Shown here piece after piece: positions 45,010-52,243 of a stretch of 64,000 nucleotides of DNA. The number at the start of each line of letters is the position of its first letter. Within the stretch, counting starts at the first letter, position 1. Source of the DNA: Flavobacteriales bacterium (GTDB taxonomy: Bacteria; Bacteroidota; Bacteroidia; Flavobacteriales_D; Crocinitomicaceae); contig CANHHA010000009.1 of assembly GCA_947460825.1 (NCBI GenBank), forward strand, positions 18,261-82,260. Direction: 5' to 3'. Under the pieces are notes generated by a model, which was given only the letters and a program-made list of their open reading frames with translations, was not told the DNA's origin and did not search any database. The position numbers were made by a program, and so were the translations under genes.

Positions 45010-45650
45010 CAAAAAAAGAAAAAGCACAGTACATTCAGACGGAATTAGAAAAACTATACCCTGAAACCCCGGTCCCACTCACCCATACCGATGCATATAC
45101 CCTACTGATTGCGGTACTTCTTTCTGCGCAATGCACGGACGAACGGGTAAATAGCATAACGCCACTTTTATTCTCAAAAGCGGACACCCCTCAGAAAATG
45201 GTCTTACTCACTGTGGCAGAAATCAAGGAAATTATTCGGCCTTGCGGCCTATCTCCCGCTAAATCAAAAGCCATTCATCGGCTCTCAGAGTTATTGCTCG
45301 AACACCATGAGGGCCAAGTACCCGCATCCTTCGAATCACTGGAATTCCTGCCAGGTGTTGGCCATAAAACAGCCTCTGTAGTGATGGCACAAGCCTTTGG
45401 GGTTCCCGCCTTTCCGGTAGACACCCACATTCACCGGTTACTCACGCGGTGGGGCATTAGCAATGGCAAAAGCGTGGTACAAACGGAGCGTGATGCAAAA
45501 AAATACTTTCCAAAGGAACTATGGAATAAACTACATCTACAAATTATTTTCTACGGAAGGGCATATAGTCCCGCCAGAAGTCCAAAGAAATCAATCGACT
45601 ATATCACGGAAACGATTGGAACTGCGGCTGCAAAAAAAGCACTAAAATAA
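45006..45650 (+). CDS. nth: Endonuclease III without the Fe-S cluster
   Basis: 214 residues from ATG 45006, which overlaps the J-domain stop (ATGA). The helix-hairpin-helix LPGVGHKTASVV lies near residue 115, containing the catalytic lysine, and the catalytic aspartate is in FPVDTHIHR near 140. The N-terminal LLSAQCTDERVN matches the family. The enzyme removes oxidised pyrimidines and nicks AP sites. The C-terminal loop that carries four cysteines in E. coli Nth reads FYGRAYSPARSPKKSIDYI here and has no cysteine, so no [4Fe-4S] cluster can form. Confidence 0.93.
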   Translation: MTKKEKAQYIQTELEKLYPETPVPLTHTDAYTLLIAVLLSAQCTDERVNSITPLLFSKADTPQKMVLLTVAEIKEIIRPCGLSPAKSKAIHRLSELLLEHHEGQVPASFESLEFLPGVGHKTASVVMAQAFGVPAFPVDTHIHRLLTRWGISNGKSVVQTERDAKKYFPKELWNKLHLQIIFYGRAYSPARSPKKSIDYITETIGTAAAKKALK

Positions 45651-45685
45651 TTATAAACAACCCTAGAAAAGTATGTCACTTTTCG

Positions 45686-45693
45686 TACATTTG
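45686..45693 (+). promoter_or_regulatory. -7 promoter element of dnaB
   Basis: TACATTTG, perfect TAnnTTTG, 43 nt before the ATG at 45737. It supports choosing that ATG over the earlier in-frame TTG at 45698, which would sit at the transcription start. Confidence 0.55.
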
Positions 45694-45736
45694 AACGTTG
45701 GTTAACCTCAACACCTTTCACTCAATACATCATATC

Positions 45737-47287
45737 ATGGAACCTCAAGATACCTCGCGTAAACCGAGTACACGCGCTAAAGTTGCGACCGCATTCAGCA
45801 ATGAAATGGGCCGTATCCCCCCGCAAGCAGTTGACTTGGAACAAGTAGTGTTAGGTGCGATGATGCTGGAACGCAACGCGGTGAACGATACCATAGATAT
45901 TTTGAATGAGCAGAGTTTCTACGATCCGAAACATCAATACATATTTAAGGCGATTCGGGATTTATTTGCTTCTACCAGTCCGGTCGACTTAGTGACCGTT
46001 ACGGAACGTCTTGCTAAAAACGGGGAATTAACCGCCGCCGGTGGGGTTGGATACGTATCGCAATTAACCAATCGCGTAGCCTCTTCTGCACACATACAAT
46101 ACCATGCACGAATTATCTCTGAAAAATTCATTAAGCGTGAATTAATTCGAGTGAGCACGGAAATCTTGAAAGATGCGTATGACGATACCGTGGATGTGTT
46201 TGACTTATTGAATAAATCCGAGACCGGACTGTTTCAAATAGGTGAGAACAACATGACGAAGCAAGTAAATACCATGTCTAGTGTGGTTAAAGATGCCATT
46301 GAAGAAATTGAAAAGGCACGCGCCACTGGCGATGGTGTTTCAGGGATTCCATCTGGGTTTATTGAATTGGATAAAATAACATCGGGGTGGCAACGATCCG
46401 ACATGATTGTGGTTGCAGCGCGTCCGGGAATGGGGAAAACCGCTTTTGTACTCTCTGCCGCAAGAAACACGGCTGTACAGCACGGGAAAGGAGTTGCCAT
46501 ATTCTCTTTAGAGATGTCTTCTGTTCAGTTGGTGAAACGACTCATTGCCGGTGAGGCGAAAATCGATTCTGAAAAACTGAGGAAAGGAGATTTAGCAGAC
46601 CATGAATTCCATCAATTACATGCCCGAATTCCAAAACTAACTGCGGCTCCAATTTTTATTGACGACACTCCGGGCTTGAGTATTTTTGATTTTCGTGCAA
46701 AATGTCGACGCCTGAAGGCGCAATACAACATTGAATTGGTAATCATTGACTATTTACAGCTCATGTCGGCCAAGGATGGAAAGAACAATGGCAACCGAGA
46801 ACAAGAAATATCTACCATCTCACGCTCCATTAAAGAGATTGCAAAAGAATTGAATATTCCGATTATTGCCCTGGCACAGTTAAGTCGCTCGGTTGAGCAA
46901 CGCGCAGGAGACAAACGTCCGCTTCTATCGGACCTTCGCGAGTCCGGTGCAATCGAACAAGACGCCGATATTGTATCGTTTTTGTATCGTCCGGAATATT
47001 ACAAAATCCTTAAAGATGATTTTGGAAATTCAACCCAAGACATGGCAGAATTTATTATTGCCAAACACAGAAATGGAAAAACAGATACCGTTCGCATGCG
47101 CTTTGAAGCGAAATATGCCCGCTTTGAAAACATGAATGATGCAAGCTCCCTGGGAGACTTTGGTGAAAACAATGCCTCGGCACTCTCCAGTTTCAATGAG
47201 GATTCGAACACCATAACAATTCAAAGTAAAATGAATCAATCCGACAAAGACTTCACCTTCAATGGCGATCAAAATGTTCCCTTCTAA
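45737..47287 (+). CDS. dnaB: Replicative DNA helicase DnaB
   Basis: 516 residues from ATG 45737. The N-terminal domain (about 25-130) starts with the typical PPQAVDLEQVVLGAMMLE. The RecA-like motor has Walker A RPGMGKTAF near 218, Walker B LVIIDYLQLM near 335, and the later GDKRPLLSDLRESGAIEQDAD region. The C-terminal tail is Asn/Ser-rich. It unwinds the fork as a hexamer and contacts the tau subunit encoded by dnaX 2.5 kb upstream. No intein is present. The stop overlaps the next start by 1 nt (TAATG). Confidence 0.97.
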   Translation: MEPQDTSRKPSTRAKVATAFSNEMGRIPPQAVDLEQVVLGAMMLERNAVNDTIDILNEQSFYDPKHQYIFKAIRDLFASTSPVDLVTVTERLAKNGELTAAGGVGYVSQLTNRVASSAHIQYHARIISEKFIKRELIRVSTEILKDAYDDTVDVFDLLNKSETGLFQIGENNMTKQVNTMSSVVKDAIEEIEKARATGDGVSGIPSGFIELDKITSGWQRSDMIVVAARPGMGKTAFVLSAARNTAVQHGKGVAIFSLEMSSVQLVKRLIAGEAKIDSEKLRKGDLADHEFHQLHARIPKLTAAPIFIDDTPGLSIFDFRAKCRRLKAQYNIELVIIDYLQLMSAKDGKNNGNREQEISTISRSIKEIAKELNIPIIALAQLSRSVEQRAGDKRPLLSDLRESGAIEQDADIVSFLYRPEYYKILKDDFGNSTQDMAEFIIAKHRNGKTDTVRMRFEAKYARFENMNDASSLGDFGENNASALSSFNEDSNTITIQSKMNQSDKDFTFNGDQNVPF

Positions 47288-48555
47288 TGGCTAAAAAACT
47301 CGTTATATTTCTATGCTTTATTGCATTCAGTTTACGGTTGGGTGCTACCCAATTGTTGATCCCCATGGACAACAGTCAGAGTAATCACTTAAAAGCCTAT
47401 GGGATTGCATATTGGTGCTTAGATAATGGCGTAATTCTGGAATGGCTTTTGAACTATAAAGGAGGTGCTTTTTTAATTCCACATTTACAAGAAATCGAAC
47501 GGGAACTAAAAATTCGGGGTGTGAAGTATCAGGTGCTCACAGATGGACAAGTGAGTTCTATAAAAACGGAAATCGCCAATCCTGAGGTGAATATGGAAGT
47601 TATTCAATTGGAAAAAGCGCCAAAAATAGCGGTATATACGCCTCCAAACAAGCAACCTTGGGACGACGCAGTTACCATGGTACTGGAGTATGCAGAGATT
47701 AAATACGATAAGATTTATGATTCAGCCATCGTAATGGGACTCTTACCTAAATACGACTGGTTGCACCTTCACCATGAGGATTTCACCGGTCAGTATGGAA
47801 AATTCTACAGTTCTGCTTCGTTTCAGCCTTGGTATAAAGAACAAGTTAGGGTGGCGGAATCCAATGCACGCATGTTGGGTTTTAAAAAAGTTTCTCAGCT
47901 GAAATTGGCCGTTGCTCAGAACATTAAGAATTTCGTCATGGGTGGAGGATTTTTATTCACCATGTGCAGTGGTACAGACAGTTATGACATCGCGTTGAGT
48001 GCTAATGGAGTCGACCTCTGTGAAAGCATTTTTGATGGGGATGCGGCGGATCCCAACGCACAAAACAAATTAGACTTTACCCGTTCCTTGGCCTTTCAGA
48101 ATTTCACCTTGAATCGCGACCCCTATTTCTATGAATACTCCAATTTGGATGCTTCCAATTTGCGCAATAATTCAACGATACGAGAGCAAGAAGATTATTT
48201 CACCTTATTTGAGTATTCTGCCAAGTGGGATGTTGTTCCCACTATGCTTACCCAATGCCATACGTCTACCGTGAAAGGATTCATGGGGCAGACCACCGAT
48301 TTTCATAAAGAATTTATTAAACCAAATGTCTTGATCTTGGGCGAAACCAAATCCATTGGTACCGCACGTTACTTGCATGGAGAATACGGTCAAGGGATGT
48401 GGACTTTTTATGGGGGCCACGACCCCGAAGATTATCAGCACTTTGTTGGGGACCCGCCAACCGATTTAAATTTACATCCAAATTCACCAGGTTATCGATT
48501 GATTCTCAATAATATACTGTTTCCAGCTGCAAAAAAGAAAAAAAGAAAAACATGA
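47287..48555 (+). CDS. Exported conserved Bacteroidota protein (often labelled asparagine synthetase B)
   Basis: 422 residues. A signal peptide (about 1-21) is followed by LLIPMDNSQSNHLKAYGIAY and a central HLHHEDFTGQYGKFY. Later landmarks are GGFLFTMCSGTDSYDIAL and the C-terminal GQGMWTFYGGHDPEDYQH. The last resembles the ends of class I amidotransferase-like (ThuA/DUF4350) folds, which is only an impression. From memory, close homologues are deposited as asparagine synthetase B, but I see neither an N-terminal nucleophile cysteine nor a PP-loop ATP-pyrophosphatase motif, so that name is not supported. Linked to dnaB by a TAATG overlap; rho follows 101 nt later. A basic C-terminal tail (KKKKRKT) is notable. 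Confidence 0.8.
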   Translation: MAKKLVIFLCFIAFSLRLGATQLLIPMDNSQSNHLKAYGIAYWCLDNGVILEWLLNYKGGAFLIPHLQEIERELKIRGVKYQVLTDGQVSSIKTEIANPEVNMEVIQLEKAPKIAVYTPPNKQPWDDAVTMVLEYAEIKYDKIYDSAIVMGLLPKYDWLHLHHEDFTGQYGKFYSSASFQPWYKEQVRVAESNARMLGFKKVSQLKLAVAQNIKNFVMGGGFLFTMCSGTDSYDIALSANGVDLCESIFDGDAADPNAQNKLDFTRSLAFQNFTLNRDPYFYEYSNLDASNLRNNSTIREQEDYFTLFEYSAKWDVVPTMLTQCHTSTVKGFMGQTTDFHKEFIKPNVLILGETKSIGTARYLHGEYGQGMWTFYGGHDPEDYQHFVGDPPTDLNLHPNSPGYRLILNNILFPAAKKKKRKT

Positions 48556-48627
48556 TATTTCAAGAAAACTGCTGTGAATGTCCTTTTTTTTTAATAAACT
48601 TGCAATCGTTATCTCTCTAGCGCTTCA

Positions 48628-48657
48628 TTGCGTTTTTTTCACTCATCACTACCTTTA
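48628..48657 (+). promoter_or_regulatory. Promoter abutting the rho start codon
   Basis: TTG (48628-48630), exactly 19 nt, then TACCTTTA (48650-48657). The last base of the -7 box is the A of the ATG at 48657. The spacing is ideal and only the final G is changed. Transcription would start at or just inside the start codon. Confidence 0.5.
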
Positions 48658-50255
48658 TGGATACCAACGAATTATCAGGGAAAAGTTTAAATGATTTACG
48701 TGCAATTGCAGCATCATTGGGTGTTCCAAATGCGCAGACACTTAAAAAACCGGAATTAATCAGTGCCTTGAATAGCAATGCTACGGATGCCCCGGCTTCT
48801 CCCGAAAACACTATACCTGCAGAACGAAATAAAACGCGTCCGCGCAAACCGAAAGAAGAAAAAACAAGCGCACTAGAGTCCTCCCCTACGCTTCCCTTTG
48901 AGCCCCAAGATTCTCCTGAGCAACAAGTGCCCAAACAAGAGGCACCAATTGCGCAAAAAACAGAGGAGAACATAGCGGAAAAAACACCTGTTAGAACGGA
49001 ACGAAAACCAAACCATCCGCAGCAACATGCACATCAGGCCTCACGCGATCGGAAACCATATCAACCACAGCAACAAACACACGCTACTGAAGGCGAAAGA
49101 TCCGAACCCGTAAAACCCAAAGAAGATTTATATGATTTGGTTGGAATCGTTACCGCAGAAGGAGTACTTGAAGTTATTCAAGACGGTTATGGATTTTTAA
49201 GATCCTCCGATTATAATTATTTACCATCTCCGGATGACATCTACGTAAGCCAAAATCAAATCAAGTTATTTGGATTAAAAACAGGCGACACCGTAAAAGG
49301 AACGATCCGTCCACCAAGAGAGGGTGAAAAATACTTTCCTTTGGTTAAAGTAGAGTCGATCAACGGCCGGGATCCCTCATATATTCGCGACCGAGTGCCC
49401 TTCCAATACCTAACTCCCTTATTTCCAGATGAGAAATTCAAATTAACCGGCCATGGGCAGGAATCACTTTCGACGCGTGTCATGGACCTATTTGCACCGA
49501 TTGGAAAAGGACAGCGTGGAATGATTGTGGCTCAGCCAAAAACGGGAAAAACTATGTTATTGAAGGATGTGGCAAACGCTATTGCAGCAAACCATCCCGA
49601 AACATACCTCATCGTTTTGTTAATTGATGAACGTCCTGAAGAGGTTACAGACATGGCTCGAAGTGTCAAGGCAGAAGTTATTGCCTCAACCTTTGATGAA
49701 CCGGCTGAACGTCACGTAAAAGTGGCCAACATGGTGCTTGAAAAAGCAAAACGTATGGTGGAATGCGGCCATGACGTGTGTATTTTATTAGATTCAATTA
49801 CGCGTCTTGCCCGTGCATACAATACGGTATCACCGGCATCTGGAAAAGTACTTTCTGGTGGTGTAGATGCCAACGCCTTGCACAAACCTAAGCGCTTCTT
49901 TGGCTCTGCACGGAAAATCGAAAACGGAGGTTCCTTATCCATCCTTGCCACGGCGTTAACCGATACGGGATCAAAAATGGATGAAGTAATCTTTGAGGAA
50001 TTTAAAGGAACGGGAAATATGGAACTTCAGTTAGACCGTAAAATATCTAACCGTAGAATTTACCCAGCGATTGATATTACGGCTTCAGGAACTCGTAGAG
50101 AAGATTTATTAGTTGGAAAAGAAGTGCTACAACGCGTGTGGTTAATCCGAAAATTCATTGCCGACATGAATCCGGTAGAAGCCATGGAATTCCTGAAATC
50201 CCATATGGAAAACACGAAATCCAATGAAGAGTTTTTGGTATCAATGAATAGCTAA
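48657..50255 (+). CDS. rho: Transcription termination factor Rho
   Basis: 532 residues. A Rho N-terminal helical domain (about 6-45, [13 protein letters not shown]) is followed by a ~105-residue low-complexity linker rich in Pro, Glu, Lys and Gln (about 46-155). The cold-shock-like RNA-binding domain is at about 158-230 ([23 protein letters not shown] in part). The ATPase domain has Walker [11 protein letters not shown] near 292 and [12 protein letters not shown] near 322. It terminates transcription by RNA translocation. The inserted linker makes it longer than the ~420-residue E. coli protein. DUF4199 follows with a 1-nt TAATG overlap. Confidence 0.97.
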   Translation: MDTNELSGKSLNDLRAIAASLGVPNAQTLKKPELISALNSNATDAPASPENTIPAERNKTRPRKPKEEKTSALESSPTLPFEPQDSPEQQVPKQEAPIAQKTEENIAEKTPVRTERKPNHPQQHAHQASRDRKPYQPQQQTHATEGERSEPVKPKEDLYDLVGIVTAEGVLEVIQDGYGFLRSSDYNYLPSPDDIYVSQNQIKLFGLKTGDTVKGTIRPPREGEKYFPLVKVESINGRDPSYIRDRVPFQYLTPLFPDEKFKLTGHGQESLSTRVMDLFAPIGKGQRGMIVAQPKTGKTMLLKDVANAIAANHPETYLIVLLIDERPEEVTDMARSVKAEVIASTFDEPAERHVKVANMVLEKAKRMVECGHDVCILLDSITRLARAYNTVSPASGKVLSGGVDANALHKPKRFFGSARKIENGGSLSILATALTDTGSKMDEVIFEEFKGTGNMELQLDRKISNRRIYPAIDITASGTRREDLLVGKEVLQRVWLIRKFIADMNPVEAMEFLKSHMENTKSNEEFLVSMNS

Positions 50256-50806
50256 TGAACCGCATTTATTTTATCCCAATTGGATTGGCCTTTCTTTGGA
50301 TTCTCATTAAACAAATGGGTTTTACCCTCGGCTTGTTTACCTTTGGAAGTGTTCAATTTTTTGTCTTAATAAACATGTTACTGCTGACAGTAACGATTGC
50401 TATATCACTCTACCTGATCAAAAAAAAGGAAGCCAATCCTGCTAATTTTCTTCAAGACCTAAAGAAAGGAATCGGTACAGGAATGGTATACACCTTGCTG
50501 GTAAGCGGGTTTATCTATGTGTTTTATGCAAAAATTCACCCGGAATACAATGTCTATCAGATAGAACAAGCGAAAGAACTGCTTGAAAATCCCAAAAACC
50601 TAGAAACAATTCGCGCTAAAAACCCTGAATTGGAGAATAAATCCGACAAAGAAATCACCGAAATGAGTCTGCAACAAGCCAAGATGATCGCCAGCGCCAG
50701 CTTTACCTTTATTATTGGGCTTTTAGGAATGACGCTATATACCTTATTCAATAGCATATTGATTGCTATCATTTATCGCAGGTTGTTATTTCGGAGAACC
50801 GATTGA
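50255..50806 (+). CDS. DUF4199-like membrane protein
   Basis: 183 residues, four TM segments (about 5-20, 28-50, 72-92, 147-172). A soluble helical hairpin between TM3 and TM4 is rich in Glu, Lys and Asn (EQAKELLENPKNLE). This layout and length fit DUF4199 of Bacteroidota; function unknown. It is joined to rho by TAATG. Its last 21 nt overlap the 3' end of the convergent mpl gene. Confidence 0.8.
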   Translation: MNRIYFIPIGLAFLWILIKQMGFTLGLFTFGSVQFFVLINMLLLTVTIAISLYLIKKKEANPANFLQDLKKGIGTGMVYTLLVSGFIYVFYAKIHPEYNVYQIEQAKELLENPKNLETIRAKNPELENKSDKEITEMSLQQAKMIASASFTFIIGLLGMTLYTLFNSILIAIIYRRLLFRRTD

Positions 50807-52165
50807 TTCAAGCAATGTTACCCCAAGAGTTTCGAAATTAATTCCGTCGAAATTCCCGGAAGACATCATGAGCAATACACACTCCTCTTGAATCTTGCTT
50901 GAAATAAAATCCAACACTTCCTTCGTTTCATTTGCCACAAAAACACCACCGCCAAATCCCTGCAATACATCCTCCTTACTAAGGAGTTCCAATTTTTTAT
51001 GGGCTACCACCTGGGGATTAAAATAAACCAAGGAAAAATCAGCGGCACGCATAGCATCTTGGTAGTGGGGTAAAAATTCTTTTTTCAACGAAGAAAAGGT
51101 ATGCAATTCCATGCATGCAATCAGCTTCTTGTTTGAATATTGTTGTTTCACCGCGGCTGTTGTGGCTTTCAATTTGGATGGCGAGTGGGCGAAATCTTTG
51201 AACATTACGAAGGAACCGTTATCAACCACCTTTTGCAAGCGCTTGCCAGCACCTGTGAAATCCGACATGGCCGTTAAAAAATCATGCGTGTTGATTCCCA
51301 TTTGTTCTGAAACCAACATGGCGCCCATTAAATTCTGTAGGTTATGGTCGCCAAAAATCTGCAAGGGATACGCATTGCCATTTACATGTAAGCACGTACC
51401 TTCTTCCGTCACCTCAAATGAAGGGGTATCATAGGGTATGGAACGGGTTGATTTACGGGTGTGCTTTTCTTTTACTAGGCCTGCAATTTCCGAATCATTC
51501 GCATTAAATATCAAGCTTCCGTTAGGTTCAATCGACTGAATAAAAATCCGAAACTGATCCACATAATGGTCGAAGGTCGGAAACACATTGATGTGATCCC
51601 ATGCAATACCGCTTAACAGCGCGATATTTGGTTTATATAAATGGAATTTTGGTCGACGATCAATGGGTGAACTCAGGTATTCATCTCCTTCTAAAATCAT
51701 GAATTTAGCGGAATCGGTAAGTTGAACCATGCAATCATAGCCTTCTAATTGGGCTCCAACCATATAATCCAAGGGGAACTTCAAGGATTTAGCGGCATGT
51801 AAAATCATCGAGGTAATGGTTGTTTTTCCGTGACTTCCACCGATGACCACCCGTATTTTGTTCTTACTTGCCTCGTATAAATATTCTGGGTAGGAATACA
51901 CAGGAACACCTAATTCCTTGGCTTTTAGCAATTCAGGATTGTCTTCGCGGGCATGCATCCCAAGAATTACCGCATCCAAATCGACGGAAACTTTTTCGGG
52001 GAACCAACCAATGGATTCAGGTAATATTCCTTCACGCTCCAAACGAGACTTTGATGGGTCTAAAATTTCGTCGTCCGAACCTGTTATCTTATTTCCTTTT
52101 CGGTGTAAGGCAATGGCTAAATTGTGCATAGCACTACCTCCAATCGCAATAAAATGAATGTTCAT
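50786..52165 (-). CDS. mpl: UDP-N-acetylmuramate:L-alanyl-gamma-D-glutamyl-meso-diaminopimelate ligase
   Basis: 459 residues from ATG 52165 (MNIHFIAIGGSAMHNLAIAL). The frame is open to 52195, but ten extra residues do not fit Mur ligases, and a promoter lies there. The Mur-ligase order is present: Rossmann-like N-terminus, P-loop IGGSHGKTTITSM near 110, central LEGDEYLSSPIDRRPKF, and the C-terminal domain with DFAHSPSKLKAT. Mpl re-attaches recycled tripeptide to UDP-MurNAc in the cytoplasm, matching murQ at 31 kb as part of cell-wall recycling. Its 3' end overlaps DUF4199 by 21 nt. Confidence 0.93.
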   Translation of the reverse strand: MNIHFIAIGGSAMHNLAIALHRKGNKITGSDDEILDPSKSRLEREGILPESIGWFPEKVSVDLDAVILGMHAREDNPELLKAKELGVPVYSYPEYLYEASKNKIRVVIGGSHGKTTITSMILHAAKSLKFPLDYMVGAQLEGYDCMVQLTDSAKFMILEGDEYLSSPIDRRPKFHLYKPNIALLSGIAWDHINVFPTFDHYVDQFRIFIQSIEPNGSLIFNANDSEIAGLVKEKHTRKSTRSIPYDTPSFEVTEEGTCLHVNGNAYPLQIFGDHNLQNLMGAMLVSEQMGINTHDFLTAMSDFTGAGKRLQKVVDNGSFVMFKDFAHSPSKLKATTAAVKQQYSNKKLIACMELHTFSSLKKEFLPHYQDAMRAADFSLVYFNPQVVAHKKLELLSKEDVLQGFGGGVFVANETKEVLDFISSKIQEECVLLMMSSGNFDGINFETLGVTLLESIGSPK

Positions 52166-52176
52166 TTTTTTTATTA

Positions 52177-52184
52177 CAAAGCTA
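52177..52184 (-). promoter_or_regulatory. -7 promoter element of mpl
   Basis: Minus-strand TAGCTTTG matches TAnnTTTG, 11 nt before the ATG at 52165, predicting a leader of about 7 nt. Confidence 0.5.
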
Positions 52185-52243
52185 GGCGAGAACACTACGT
52201 GAAACGCACCTTTAACGACGAATTACTGACAATGAGTTTTTAA

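Noticed and set aside
48555..48656. Terminator or small RNA between the exported protein gene and rho
   Set aside because: A T9 run is present near 48585 but no convincing hairpin precedes it.
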